Shown: positions 30,455 to 40,577 of the stretch, in pieces
Position numbering within the stretch: position 1 is the stretch's first letter
Layout of the letters: the number at the start of each line of letters is the position of its first letter
Origin: Henningerozyma blattae CBS 6284
Taxonomy: Eukaryota > Ascomycota > Saccharomycetes > Saccharomycetales > Saccharomycetaceae
Length of the DNA stretch: 64,000 nucleotides
Assembly (NCBI RefSeq): GCF_000315915.1
Contig: NC_020190.1
Coordinates: 372,001 to 436,000, forward strand
Direction of reading: 5' to 3'
Position numbers and translations under genes: made by a program
The notes under the pieces: model-generated
The model's input: only the letters and a program-made list of their open reading frames with translations
Told to the model about the DNA's origin: nothing
Database searches by the model: none

Positions 30455-31699
30455 ATGCAACCGAAACTGCTATCCTTCGATGCATTTAATAAGACTGACG
30501 AGGAAGTCCGTATTCGTACCCGTACCGGTGGTATTATAACATTATTTTGCATATTGACGACTTTATATTTATTACAAAAAGAATGGATAGAGTATTATAA
30601 AATCACAAATAAACCACAAGTAGTTGTTGATAGGGATAGACATCTGAAGTTAGAGTTAAATTTAGATATCACCTTCCCATCATTATCATGCGATCTAATT
30701 GGTTTGGATATAGTTGATGATTCGGGGGAAACAAGTTTAGATGTACTTGAATCAGGGTTTACTAAAATCAGAGTTGACACAAATGGTAATGAATTAGATG
30801 ATGGTTCTCAATTAGATGTCGGTACTGATAGGGAGTCTTTATCATCTTTGGATATGGATAAAGCTAAATATTGTGGGCCATGTTACGGTGCCTTGGATCA
30901 ATCAGGTAACGATAATATTGATGTTGCAAGTGAAAAAGTATGTTGTCAAACATGTTATGATGTACGTAAAGCTTACACAGACGTAGGCTGGGCATTTTTT
31001 GATGGTAAGGACATAGAGCAATGTGAAAGAGAAGGATATGTTGATAGAATTAATGATCATCTTCATGAAGGTTGCAGAATTGTTGGCAGTGCTTTATTAA
31101 ATAGAATTCAAGGGAATGTTCACTTCGCCCCTGGTGCTGCATTTGAAACAGCAAAAGGCCATTTCCATGATACCTCTTTGTATGATAAAACTGAACAATT
31201 AAATTTCAACCATATTATTAACCATTTAAGTTTTGGTAAGACGGGACATGAATTGCTAACTCCAAAATCTTCAAAATCATTTTCTGTTAGTAGAAGACAA
31301 CCATTAGATGGACGTGTTATGATACCAGAATCTAGGAATACACACTTCTTTCAATTTTCATATTTTGCTAAGATTGTTCCAACACGGTTTGAAAGTCTAA
31401 GCGGAAAAGTTGAAGAAGCAGCTCAATACTCTGTTACTTTCCATTCAAGACCTTTACAAGGTGGTAGAGATGAAGATCATCCAAACACTTTCCATGGTAG
31501 AAGTGGTATTCCTGGTTTATTTATCTACTTTCAAATGGCACCATTAAAGGTAATTGATATAGAAGCTCATTCCCAAACGTTTTCTGGTCTTCTACTAAAT
31601 TGTATCACTACAATTGGTGGTGTTCTAGCTGTCGGTACCATGATGGATAAAGTCTTTTATAAAGCACAACGCTCTATCTGGGGGAAAAAAAACCAATAG
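30455..31699 (+). CDS. ERV46: Erv46-like COPII vesicle cargo receptor subunit
   Basis: Predicted ER-Golgi membrane protein that, with Erv41, retrieves escaped ER proteins. It is 414 residues, against 415 in S. cerevisiae. The N-terminus (LSFDAFNKTDEEVRIRTRTG) matches Erv46, and a first membrane segment follows at about 26-43. The large luminal domain includes paired cysteines (YCGPCYGA, VCCQTCYDV). The second membrane segment lies at about 376-398. The protein ends KKNQ, a C-terminal dilysine KKXX signal for ER retrieval. ERV46 is YAL042W. On reversal of the tRNA-bounded segment its order and strand relative to CYC3 and CLN3 match S. cerevisiae. Confidence 0.95.
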   Translation: MQPKLLSFDAFNKTDEEVRIRTRTGGIITLFCILTTLYLLQKEWIEYYKITNKPQVVVDRDRHLKLELNLDITFPSLSCDLIGLDIVDDSGETSLDVLESGFTKIRVDTNGNELDDGSQLDVGTDRESLSSLDMDKAKYCGPCYGALDQSGNDNIDVASEKVCCQTCYDVRKAYTDVGWAFFDGKDIEQCEREGYVDRINDHLHEGCRIVGSALLNRIQGNVHFAPGAAFETAKGHFHDTSLYDKTEQLNFNHIINHLSFGKTGHELLTPKSSKSFSVSRRQPLDGRVMIPESRNTHFFQFSYFAKIVPTRFESLSGKVEEAAQYSVTFHSRPLQGGRDEDHPNTFHGRSGIPGLFIYFQMAPLKVIDIEAHSQTFSGLLLNCITTIGGVLAVGTMMDKVFYKAQRSIWGKKNQ

Positions 31700-32094
31700 A
31701 AGCGTGTTGTATTTTTCTCTATATAACTTGATTTATAGTAGTCAATAATATAAATAGCATTAATACTAATTTAATTCTTTATTGTTTTTGAAGGGTATGT
31801 TACCACATAAATCAACTAAAACACAGATAAATGGAATAGTGTTTTTTTTTCAAAAAAGCAATTAATTGTTAGGATGAATTCTCTAACATTAATATATTGT
31901 TGAGGTTCGGAGTAATTTAAAAAAAAATAAATATAAAAATTAATAAATAAAGCTAAAAAAATAAATATAAAAAATTAATAAATAAAGACTAGAAAAAATA
32001 AATAAAGTTAGAAAAATAAATAGTCTTCAAAACATTATAGAAAAATTTTCAAATGTCACAAATTGTCACTAGCATTGAAATCGCTATCTGGCTA
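31700..32094. other. Intergenic between convergent ERV46 and CIR2
   Basis: Short 3'-3' spacer without a gene. It contains the A/T-rich tandem repeat described at 31,921-32,020. Confidence 0.6.
31921..32020. repeat. A/T-rich tandem repeat
   Basis: Two nearly identical units of 34 and 36 bp (31,921-31,954 and 31,955-31,990), each with ATAAATAT and AATAAATAAAG, followed by two shortened partial copies. It lies between two convergent 3' ends and probably arose by slippage. Confidence 0.75.
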
Positions 32095-33942
32095 TTATAA
32101 ACGTGAATATTTTGGACCATCTCCTCCCTCTGGTACAGACCAATCGATTTGTTGATTTGGTGATTTAATATCGCATGTTTTACAATGAACACAATTTTGA
32201 GAATTGATACTAAACTTGACTTTTCCTGTACTATTTTCATCTTCAACAAATTCGTAAACACCAGCTGGACAAAATCTTTGCTCAATACCCTTCCATTGTG
32301 GGTATGAGTTATTAGCAAATTTGTCTAAATCCTGGTCTGGAACTCTCAAGTGACATCTTTCATCGTGATCATGGTAAGTCCCTGACCTTGATACTGACAT
32401 CATGATATCGAAGGAAATTTTATTATCTGGCTTTGGATAATTAATAGGTTTATAATTTTTTGCTAAAGATGTTACAGAGGAATCAGATTCATGTAATGGG
32501 AAAGTCCAAGGAGCATGTCCCTTTAAGATTAAAGAGTCAAGACCAGAATAACACATTCCTAATATGTTACCTACAGGTGAATTGAATGATGGTCTAATGT
32601 TTCTTACCTTGTAAAGTTCTTTAGATATCGATGAATTTTTCACGGCTGTGTTATATGACTGTAAGTCGATAGGTTTATCAACCAATTTGATATCATTTTC
32701 AGTATCCTCGATTTGAGGTAACTTAGATATATTTTTAAAAATCTCCTCGGCAGCCAAGATTCCTGATTTAACAGCATTGTGACTCCCTTTAATTTTTGGG
32801 ACATTCATAAATCCTGCTGTTGCCCCTACTAAAATACCACCTGGGAAGTTTAATTTAGGGATTGCTTGATAACCACCTTCATTTAATGCTCTTGCACCAT
32901 ATTCTAAACATTTCCCATCTTTCAAAACATTGGCGTAATAAGGATGGTGTTTCATTTTCTGAAATTCTTGATAGGGAGAGACATATGGGTTTTTATAATC
33001 CAATCCCATCACCAACCCGACGGCAACCAAGTTATCACGCAGATGGTATTGGAAACCACCTCCATAAAGATCATTAGATAATGGGAACCCCATGGTATGT
33101 GTAACAAAGCCTGGCCTAAAATTTTCAGGTTTTACCTCCCAAAGTTCTTTAATTCCTAACCCATATGTCTGCATCATTGAATCCTTTCTTAAATCGAATT
33201 TTTTAATCATTTTTTTGGTTAAAGAGCCATGACAGCCTTCAGCTAATACTGTTTGTCTGGCATGAAATTCCATTCCTTTCTCAAAAGTATCCTTTGGAGA
33301 ACCATTTTTAGAAATTCCCAGATCTCTTGTTTTAACACCTTTTATTGAGTTGTTATCCGAGTCATAAACAACATCGGAGACACTAACAGAGGGGTATATT
33401 TCAATCCCCATATTTTCGGCTACTTCACCAAGATATGAGGTAATTTCACTTAATGAACCAATAAAATTTCTATTTTTATTCACTAAATCAGATGGTTTAG
33501 GCATTGGAAATCTCCAGCTTTTGGTTAAAAAACAAAATTCTTCTTCTTTAATTGGAGTTACTAAATTTGATGGTAGAGGTAGTCTTTTATCATTCAAAGT
33601 ATAGTTAGAATCAGGGAACAGTTCAAACCAAACATCAGGTTCAAGAATTACACCAGATAAATTATGAGAGCCAATTGTAGAACCTTTCTCTAACAAGATA
33701 ACTCTTAATTTGTCATCCAAATCCAACTGTTTTAATTTTATTGCTGTTGCTAATCCAGAAGGTCCCCCCCCTACAATGCAAACATCGACATTTTCAATTA
33801 CGGGAGGTTCATTGATTTGATCCTGTTGACTTTGTGATAATTGATTAAATGGTATCTCTGTTGAGATTGCTCGATAAAATATTTTTTTGTAAAGTGAACA
33901 ATAACTTAACTGTTTTGGCTTAAACACTATGTTTCTGAGCAT
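32095..33942 (-). CDS. CIR2: Cir2-like electron-transfer flavoprotein:ubiquinone oxidoreductase
   Basis: Predicted mitochondrial inner-membrane ETF dehydrogenase that passes electrons from electron-transfer flavoprotein to ubiquinone. It is 615 residues (S. cerevisiae 631). The N-terminus is basic and poor in acidic residues, as expected of a mitochondrial presequence. The FAD dinucleotide-binding motif VDVCIVGGGPSGLATA lies at about 52-66. The ETF-QO wording GATAGFMNVPKIKGSHNAVKSG is near 380-400, of which the SHNA part is typical. The 4Fe-4S cluster cysteines are in FCPAGVYEF near 555 and NCVHCKTCDIKSP near 585-597. CIR2 is YOR356W. Its 3' end faces ERV46. Confidence 0.95.
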   Translation of the reverse strand: MLRNIVFKPKQLSYCSLYKKIFYRAISTEIPFNQLSQSQQDQINEPPVIENVDVCIVGGGPSGLATAIKLKQLDLDDKLRVILLEKGSTIGSHNLSGVILEPDVWFELFPDSNYTLNDKRLPLPSNLVTPIKEEEFCFLTKSWRFPMPKPSDLVNKNRNFIGSLSEITSYLGEVAENMGIEIYPSVSVSDVVYDSDNNSIKGVKTRDLGISKNGSPKDTFEKGMEFHARQTVLAEGCHGSLTKKMIKKFDLRKDSMMQTYGLGIKELWEVKPENFRPGFVTHTMGFPLSNDLYGGGFQYHLRDNLVAVGLVMGLDYKNPYVSPYQEFQKMKHHPYYANVLKDGKCLEYGARALNEGGYQAIPKLNFPGGILVGATAGFMNVPKIKGSHNAVKSGILAAEEIFKNISKLPQIEDTENDIKLVDKPIDLQSYNTAVKNSSISKELYKVRNIRPSFNSPVGNILGMCYSGLDSLILKGHAPWTFPLHESDSSVTSLAKNYKPINYPKPDNKISFDIMMSVSRSGTYHDHDERCHLRVPDQDLDKFANNSYPQWKGIEQRFCPAGVYEFVEDENSTGKVKFSINSQNCVHCKTCDIKSPNQQIDWSVPEGGDGPKYSRL

Positions 33943-34448
33943 TTTTTTAGGTATTTATATATATACAGGGTTGAATAAAAAGAAATTTTATAAAAATTTT
34001 GAAAATTCTTGATAAATTTAATTCTTAACAATTGATGAGCTATATATTTTCACCAGTACAAAATTACTGTTACCTTTTAACCTGAAAATATTGAAAAATT
34101 CTTAAATTGTTCCTTAAACAGATCCAACGAGATTTTGTCAATGTCACTTTTTCGGAACTAAATGAGTCCTCAAACGTCCGTTTTAGAAATCTCCGAGTAT
34201 GAATACAGTAAAGAGTCACGAAAAAAAGGATAGCGCCGTTCGTTGAAAAAATATGCAGACTAGTTATATATATATACACATACATGAAAGAGAGTATTTA
34301 TGTTATATTTATGCAAAACTAAAAAGAATAATGAATGTTAACGTTTCTATAGTTGTTTTTTAATTTTTTTAAAAAATGTAGTTTTATGCTGTTTTAGGGA
34401 TTTATGAGTTAAGTTATATGTAGGCAGAGAACCAAGAAGATTATGTGT
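33943..34448. other. Intergenic, CIR2 upstream to CLN3 3' end
   Basis: About 500 bp, A/T-rich, without a gene. It holds the CIR2 promoter and the CLN3 3' region. Confidence 0.5.
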
Positions 34449-36104
34449 TCATGGGAAGGATCTTTTGCTTCTCTTAGCGTTATAATCATTACTATCATTA
34501 TCTAAATTGCTTATATTTGCGGACCTCTTTTTGCTCAATAGATTTTGATTAAATAAAATATTAAGAATTGTTGACATTTGAGCAGGGGTATTAATGGAAA
34601 TTTGTAAGGATAGTTTTTGAAAATTAGGAAATAGATACATTGGGTTATATGTAGAACCTGGTGAAGTCATTGAATTAAATATGTTTGCGTTTGAACGATT
34701 TGATGGAGGTGGAGAAGATACTGGAGTAGATGGAGTCATTAAAGCATTATTATGCTTTACAGAGATATTCCTTATCACTGAGCGATCTAAAGTATGTGAA
34801 GCACTAGTTAATAGAGAAGGTGTAGAAGAAGTACCATTTGAGTTATTAGATGGAGTTTTTGGAGTTGCCAACAGATCGTGCGAAGATACCATCTGGAAGT
34901 AAGAGGTGCTATTAGCACTACTTGGATGCTTAGAATTAGGAGTTTGATTTTGAATGGCCTGATAGCTTGAAGAACCAATAATTTTTGGTGAGTCGGAGGG
35001 AACAAAATCAAATTTCAAATTAGTATTTAATGTTGATGTAAAATTAGGAGGAGGAACCAAGTTTGTTTCATTATAGTTTTTTAGGGCAGACAATATAATA
35101 CTCGAATTTCTATTTTGACTGGAATATTTTATATTGAACGTAGTTGGATGTGATCTTTTATCTTGTGAAAACTTAATAAAAATATTAATTAAATCTATTA
35201 ATCTCGAGTCTTCTACTAATGAATTGATTTTTAAATTGTTTTGTGAATTAAAAGAATTTTTTAAAATTAATGACAATGATAATGAAACTGAAAGAACCGA
35301 AGCCATAACAATTTCACTTTGAGAATATGTTTGGAAAATTTCATAACATTTAGGATGGAAATAAAATAATTCTAATAACATAATAGAACCGTATCTAATC
35401 AAGTGGTTTATTGGGATAGAAGTGTTATTGCGATGACCATTATTCAAAAGAAATAAATCTAACAAATTTGTAAAATTTAAACAACCAATAGACCATTCAA
35501 AACTCTTCAAAATAGTGAATTCCATATTAATGAATTGATCTCTATTGAAAAAATTATTACACAACGAAACTAACGTATTAATTGAAATAATTTTAGCCTT
35601 TGGTTCATGAAGTTTTATAGATAACCAAAGACAAGTTAATGCCATTAATTGGAAATTATTTGTTGATATTTTAAAATTTTTGATAAATTTATCAATCAAA
35701 TTAAACGTTTGAAACAATGTTATTGAAGATAATGATAATCTTGTATGAGAAGAATAAATAAAATCTAGAATCAACGATCTAATATTTAAGATTGATGGTT
35801 CAATAGTAAATTCAACCATAGTACTATTTCTATCAGTGGGTAGAGTATCTAACGATAAATGATATTTCAAGATATCTACAGAATAGACATTCAAAAATGT
35901 AGTACAATGCGCCAAGTTTTCATTTCTCACCAAACTTTTGTTTTTAGCCTTAACACAGGAGATATGACGTCTTGTACGAGATAATTTTATATGGAAAGCC
36001 TTATATTCATCTGAATTTATGTCGAAATTACAATTAGGCATTATATTCTCGTTAATATTTGCCATGTCAGTATCGTTATTTGTATTTAAATTTTCTAAAG
36101 ACAT
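34449..36104 (-). CDS. CLN3: Cln3-like G1 cyclin
   Basis: Predicted G1 cyclin that activates Cdc28 to start the cell cycle. The cyclin box lies at about 105-235, with LILDFIYSSHTRLSLSSITL, FQLMALTCLWLSIKLHEPKA and FTILKSFEWSIGC. The C-terminal 200 residues are Ser/Thr/Pro/Asn-rich, like the PEST region that makes Cln3 unstable, with several SP/TP sites. A bipartite basic motif (KKRSAN then AKRSKRSF) ends the protein, as in S. cerevisiae Cln3, where it is a nuclear localisation signal. It is 551 residues against 580. Similarity is moderate, as usual for Cln3, but context helps: CLN3 is YAL040C, the neighbour of CYC3, once the tRNA-bounded segment is reversed. Confidence 0.85.
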   Translation of the reverse strand: MSLENLNTNNDTDMANINENIMPNCNFDINSDEYKAFHIKLSRTRRHISCVKAKNKSLVRNENLAHCTTFLNVYSVDILKYHLSLDTLPTDRNSTMVEFTIEPSILNIRSLILDFIYSSHTRLSLSSITLFQTFNLIDKFIKNFKISTNNFQLMALTCLWLSIKLHEPKAKIISINTLVSLCNNFFNRDQFINMEFTILKSFEWSIGCLNFTNLLDLFLLNNGHRNNTSIPINHLIRYGSIMLLELFYFHPKCYEIFQTYSQSEIVMASVLSVSLSLSLILKNSFNSQNNLKINSLVEDSRLIDLINIFIKFSQDKRSHPTTFNIKYSSQNRNSSIILSALKNYNETNLVPPPNFTSTLNTNLKFDFVPSDSPKIIGSSSYQAIQNQTPNSKHPSSANSTSYFQMVSSHDLLATPKTPSNNSNGTSSTPSLLTSASHTLDRSVIRNISVKHNNALMTPSTPVSSPPPSNRSNANIFNSMTSPGSTYNPMYLFPNFQKLSLQISINTPAQMSTILNILFNQNLLSKKRSANISNLDNDSNDYNAKRSKRSFP

Positions 36105-36602
36105 CGATAAATTAATGAATTTTTTTTGAAAGTTAAATTTGTATTAATGTTTAATTTATGACGCCCTAAGATATTGCGGAGAAAGGATATGCTGGATTAG
36201 GGAAAAAATGCGACGGTAAAACCAAAGATATAGAAATAGGTTTCAGTTTTTTTTTTAAATTATATTAATTGGTATCAAAAGCGATAGAATAAATGAAGCA
36301 AAACGTGACCTCCTTTATGAATATTTCAGGTTGAAAAGTAAGGCTAAAATGAACTATTAGTCTGTTGGATAAAAAAAAGATGTAATATAGTACGACGAAA
36401 TATAAGATTCCACTAAAATTGGTGCAGATATGCTTGCTTATATTTGATCGTAAACTCAATAATGACTATGTCGACTTAGTAATAAAATATGTCAACGTGT
36501 AAGTATTTTACGGTTAAGATATCCGAAGAATGTGTGAAGAATGGTGATACTGAAATGAATAAAAATATAAAACAAAGAGATGAAACACTAACAATAGTAA
36601 AT
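36105..36602 (-). promoter_or_regulatory. ATG-free leader or proximal promoter of CLN3
   Basis: On the CLN3 strand there is no ATG for 498 nt before the start codon. With this base composition about nine would be expected. The S. cerevisiae CLN3 leader carries a regulatory upstream ORF; no such ORF can exist here within 498 nt. The first upstream ATG (complement at 36,603) comes just before a Rap1-like site. Confidence 0.55.
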
Positions 36603-37742
36603 CATTGATAAACCTGGCGGTAACGGTTGGTGTGTGGGTGACTGTATGCTCCTTTAGTAGTACAGAAGTTTAAGAGAAACCACTCCACCAACTTACAGCT
36701 TAGCTCATCCTTATATATCAAGTGAGTTTGACTTATTGTTCATAAAGTATATATGTAATGTCACTCTGAGTAGTTCAAACTAAAACGATATTCCCCCCCA
36801 CCTTCAACTTTCCAAGACAGCCCTTGCTAGAAAAAAAAAATTTCATAACTCTTGTGTAATACCTTAGTTGTAAAATTTTGAAAGAAAACTGCCTAGTACA
36901 AGCCTAACGTTATAGTGACCAGACAAGCTACAACTTTCTAGGTTAACGTTAAGAATGCTTCAAATATCCTCGATTGTACAGACAAATATGACCAAGCACT
37001 TTTCCTAACCCAAGTTGGCAAGTAGACCCAGTGGAATGATGCTACTGTAACTCGCCCTAAACCGTTTGCCAGCCTGCAGCACCATCCCTCTTGGGTCATT
37101 TTGGCAGAGTGTCTTCAAGATAGAAATTTCTGAAATTTGCTCAGGACTTCGATAACTGTTCGATAGACAGATTGTAAGAGGGAGCTACTACCCACTCTCC
37201 CAAACAAGCAAAAACGTCATATCCAGGAGTACATGGTCCATGAAAAATTTGTGTTAGGGCGGTATTAAGCCACCAAGTGAGTAATCACATTGGCTTTGAA
37301 CATGTAAAAAAAATTCTCTACATGGAGACAGCCCACAAAAAAAAAATTTCAACTTTTTAACACATGTAATTTTTGCCAAAATTAGATGTCCCGGCACTCT
37401 TGCTTTATTAGGCATAGCCGGGTTTTATTTTAGTTTATTTTTTCTTTTTTTAATTTTTTAATTTTTTTTTTCTCTTCAACTACAGGGAGAAACTAGAAAT
37501 GTAACAAAATGAAGAAAAACGTGACTGGGCTGAACTTTGGAATATGCGGGTAACTTGTTCCCATTGTGTAGTGATGTAATCAAGAAAACTGGAATTAAAA
37601 TAGAGGTTAAATTTAAAGGGAGCGTACAGCAATACCAATAATAACACAGGTAAGACGAAGTAGTGACTACTGCTACCATTTTTTTTAACTGTATTGGGAT
37701 ACGATCCGATTCTGTAGGGACTCTTTACCGTTATTATTAAAT
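36603..37742. promoter_or_regulatory. CLN3/MSC6 divergent upstream region
   Basis: No gene is visible. A Rap1-like GGTGTGTGGGTG is at 36,629-36,640, 525 bp before CLN3. About 36,950-37,260 is more G+C-rich than its surroundings. The right end, next to MSC6, has T-rich tracts (37,435-37,475). No clear early-cell-cycle-box (Mcm1) match was found. Confidence 0.4.
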
Positions 37743-40232
37743 ATGCTAAGGGTAAGATCTATAGCTATTCTTCAGAGAAGATTACTATCTCAAGTTTCTT
37801 CTACTACAAATCCCACTCATTCTAATGCACCCACTTTAAATGTGGATCAGCCTGCTTCTCAGAGAGATGTACAAGGTAATAATATGAACCGAACTTTGGC
37901 ACATAAGAGGAATAAATATCAATATTCTCAGACAAGAGATAATACAGATCCAAGATCATCGTTGACAGCCAAATTGAATGAAGATATATTATCTGCTTCA
38001 ACTATTGATACGCAACGTGCTATTAAATGCTTGAAGGATTGGGCTCAGAAAAATATCTCTCAATCTGACAACTATTATTATCCGTATAGAAACTCGGAAT
38101 TGGAATTCACTCTAACTGATGTAATTAATCGAATCATTAAAAACAAAGACTCCATTACCAAAACGAGTCCAAATCCGGACGTGGTGAAAAATAATGATCC
38201 ATATTTAATCTTAGACTCGTTAATCTCTTTAAATTTAGCCACTAAACAACATTTCTATTTGGTTTGGGAGAATTTATTATTTGTGGATAAAAATTACAAA
38301 GATGGGCTGGCATTATGGATTAGATATTTAGAAACCTCTAAAACTAACTCTTATTCATCCAAGAATTCGGATAGTAAAGCTATTAGTTTTACATTTTTAT
38401 CTTATCTATTACAATTGCATTCTGAAAAACTAAATCCAGATTATAACTTTATTAAAGCATACTTGCATCTAAATAATATTACGGAAAATACAACAACTGA
38501 TGTATCGAGAAAATCTACGAAAAAACTATCTTCCAAAGAAAGCTCAGTGGATAATTATTTAACAAATAACCTGCAAAAAATTAAAAATGATAAAAATTTG
38601 CTACCATGGACATCAATTTTCAACATGATAGATGCTCACAAACATAAATTGAATTCACAAGATATCGATTTAAACCGTGTAATTCAAAAAATTTATCAGC
38701 AATTTGTAATTGAAGAGGAAGATGTCTATCTAGACTATTTAGATAACATCACCAAATTCCAAACATTAATGAGGCACTATAATTGTTATTTTGCAAGTCT
38801 AGACACTGCTAAACCTGAAGTAATTGAACATTACTTTAAATTAGTGATTTATAAATTCCATCGTATGGCTTCTCTTTTCAAGCTATATTCTGTTATTACA
38901 AAAGAAGCTAACAATTTACTTACCCCATCCATTAAGAATTGTTTATTATCAGCTATTTCATTGCAAAATTCCAAGGATTCTAAAGATAAATGCTTAGCTA
39001 TATGGAATGATATTATTGATGTTAAAGATTCAAATGCTTATGTACACTTATTTGAATGCTTCTTACGTTTGAAATTTCCCAAGGAACTTAAACAACTTTA
39101 TGAAAATGAACTACCAGTTGAATTTAAATCAATAGATAAATCAGATTCCGATATCATAGCTTTAACAACTAATCATATTAAAAATGATATTGACGTCGAA
39201 AGAAACAGGAATATTTTCCTCTTAAAGGTCTATTACGAAATTGCAAAATATGAACTTGAAGGAAAATCCGTTGATCTAGATGTTAAGGCTTTATTAAATA
39301 ATGACCTGTCGAATTTTAAATTTTTAAATGAACAATTAATCGAGTATCTTTTATTAAAACTAATACTTGTCAAAAAGGGAGATAAATTTATTAATTTTGA
39401 ACAGTATAAGGAATGCTATAAATTTGCTCAACAAAATTATTTTATTTCATCGAATTTACCTATATTCTTTGCCATTGATTTTTATTCAAAATTAATTGAA
39501 GATTCACAAAATAAATCATCCACAACTATCTCAAAATCTAACCCAAATACAGCTTCAACTTTGAAATCTCTATATCCTTCAACCTTCAAACTTTTAAATA
39601 ATTATGACAATTACGGATTATTATTTTCTAATTTGAAAAGGGTATCAGATGCCGGAAATAGGATTAAATACTTAGAGCCATTATGCAATATACTTTTACA
39701 ATGCCTAAATTCTAAGTCAAATACAGATAATTCGTTTCCTTTGCCATTTAAGTATCCATTACTATACGCTTTACGTGAATTACTTTTATCTGATTATATC
39801 ACGTTGGTTCTAAGATCAAACATTTCTAAGGATCCAGGAAACTTTAATAATTTAATGGACACACTAAAGTACTATTATTATTTATTTGAAGATAAAAACT
39901 CCGGATTAAAACCAGATATTCTTAACAAGATTATTAAATTGTTAGCAATTGCAAACTTTAAACCTGCCTCTAGCCATTACAAATTTGTCATTGATTTTAT
40001 TCAATTACTATATACCAGCAAATTTAAACCACGATCATCATATTGGACTACATTATCCACCAATCTTCTAGGTAAGGATACCTATTATAAAGAAATGGCA
40101 AATTTTCATAGTTCGAAGACAGCTACCGAAGCAAAGTCGAATGATATTATACACAATGTTGAAGATACAACTTCAAAGGAAGATTTAAATGAGGCTCATA
40201 ATGGAAATGTTAGAGAAACAAAAGCTTTGTAA
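37743..40232 (+). CDS. MSC6: Msc6-like mitochondrial PPR-type protein
   Basis: Probable mitochondrial protein with degenerate helical pentatricopeptide-like repeats; S. cerevisiae Msc6 is mitochondrial and affects meiotic sister-chromatid recombination phenotypes, with a poorly defined molecular role. The N-terminus (MLRVRSIAILQRRLLSQVS) is a typical mitochondrial presequence: Arg-rich, amphipathic, no acidic residue. The rest is alpha-helical, Leu/Lys/Asn-rich, without membrane segments. It is 829 residues against 692 for S. cerevisiae Msc6. I assign it partly by place: after reversal of the tRNA-bounded segment it follows SOG2 and precedes CIR2, exactly as YOR354C does. Sequence recognition alone would be weaker. 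Confidence 0.68.
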   Translation: MLRVRSIAILQRRLLSQVSSTTNPTHSNAPTLNVDQPASQRDVQGNNMNRTLAHKRNKYQYSQTRDNTDPRSSLTAKLNEDILSASTIDTQRAIKCLKDWAQKNISQSDNYYYPYRNSELEFTLTDVINRIIKNKDSITKTSPNPDVVKNNDPYLILDSLISLNLATKQHFYLVWENLLFVDKNYKDGLALWIRYLETSKTNSYSSKNSDSKAISFTFLSYLLQLHSEKLNPDYNFIKAYLHLNNITENTTTDVSRKSTKKLSSKESSVDNYLTNNLQKIKNDKNLLPWTSIFNMIDAHKHKLNSQDIDLNRVIQKIYQQFVIEEEDVYLDYLDNITKFQTLMRHYNCYFASLDTAKPEVIEHYFKLVIYKFHRMASLFKLYSVITKEANNLLTPSIKNCLLSAISLQNSKDSKDKCLAIWNDIIDVKDSNAYVHLFECFLRLKFPKELKQLYENELPVEFKSIDKSDSDIIALTTNHIKNDIDVERNRNIFLLKVYYEIAKYELEGKSVDLDVKALLNNDLSNFKFLNEQLIEYLLLKLILVKKGDKFINFEQYKECYKFAQQNYFISSNLPIFFAIDFYSKLIEDSQNKSSTTISKSNPNTASTLKSLYPSTFKLLNNYDNYGLLFSNLKRVSDAGNRIKYLEPLCNILLQCLNSKSNTDNSFPLPFKYPLLYALRELLLSDYITLVLRSNISKDPGNFNNLMDTLKYYYYLFEDKNSGLKPDILNKIIKLLAIANFKPASSHYKFVIDFIQLLYTSKFKPRSSYWTTLSTNLLGKDTYYKEMANFHSSKTATEAKSNDIIHNVEDTTSKEDLNEAHNGNVRETKAL

Positions 40233-40504
40233 ATAAACTTGATAACATCATCTATAGCTTATGTATATTAATCTTCATGTAAATATCAAATATAAAAAGT
40301 TCATAATATTTCTTAATTTTGTGATACTCTATTACAAACAATACCAATTAGTTCAATATTTAACAGTTTAATTTTTAAAATTGTTCGCTTATAAAAACAC
40401 ATATAAGCTCTCGTATTTACTCTATATTGGAGTAAAATAGGAAAAAAAACTATTCAAAACTATATTGTATATAATAAGGTTTTCTTGAATTTTCAAGAAA
40501 AAGA
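40233..40504. other. Intergenic, MSC6 3' region to tRNA-Lys
   Basis: No gene seen. Immediately before the tRNA is TCAAGAAAAAG, shared with the sequence upstream of the other tRNA-Lys copy. Confidence 0.5.
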
Positions 40505-40577
40505 GCCTTGTTGGCGCAATCGGTAGCGCGTGTGACTCTTAATCACAAGGTTAGGGGTTCGATCCCCCTACAGGGCT
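40505..40577 (+). tRNA. tRNA-Lys(CTT)
   Basis: Intact 73-nt cloverleaf: acceptor GCCTTGT/ACAGGGC, D arm GCGCAATCGGTAGCGC, anticodon stem TGTGA/TCACA with loop CTCTTAA (anticodon CTT, reading AAG), and T arm AGGGG-TTCGATC-CCCCT. The A box and B box (GGTTCGATCC) are intact. No intron. A T-run follows, as expected for Pol III termination. It is the inverted partner of the damaged copy at 25,980-26,051. Confidence 0.97.

Noticed and set aside
36265..36459. 64-residue minus-strand ORF before CLN3 as upstream ORF
   Set aside because: It has no ATG; its frame opens at a non-ATG codon. There is no ATG on this strand from 36,105 to 36,602.
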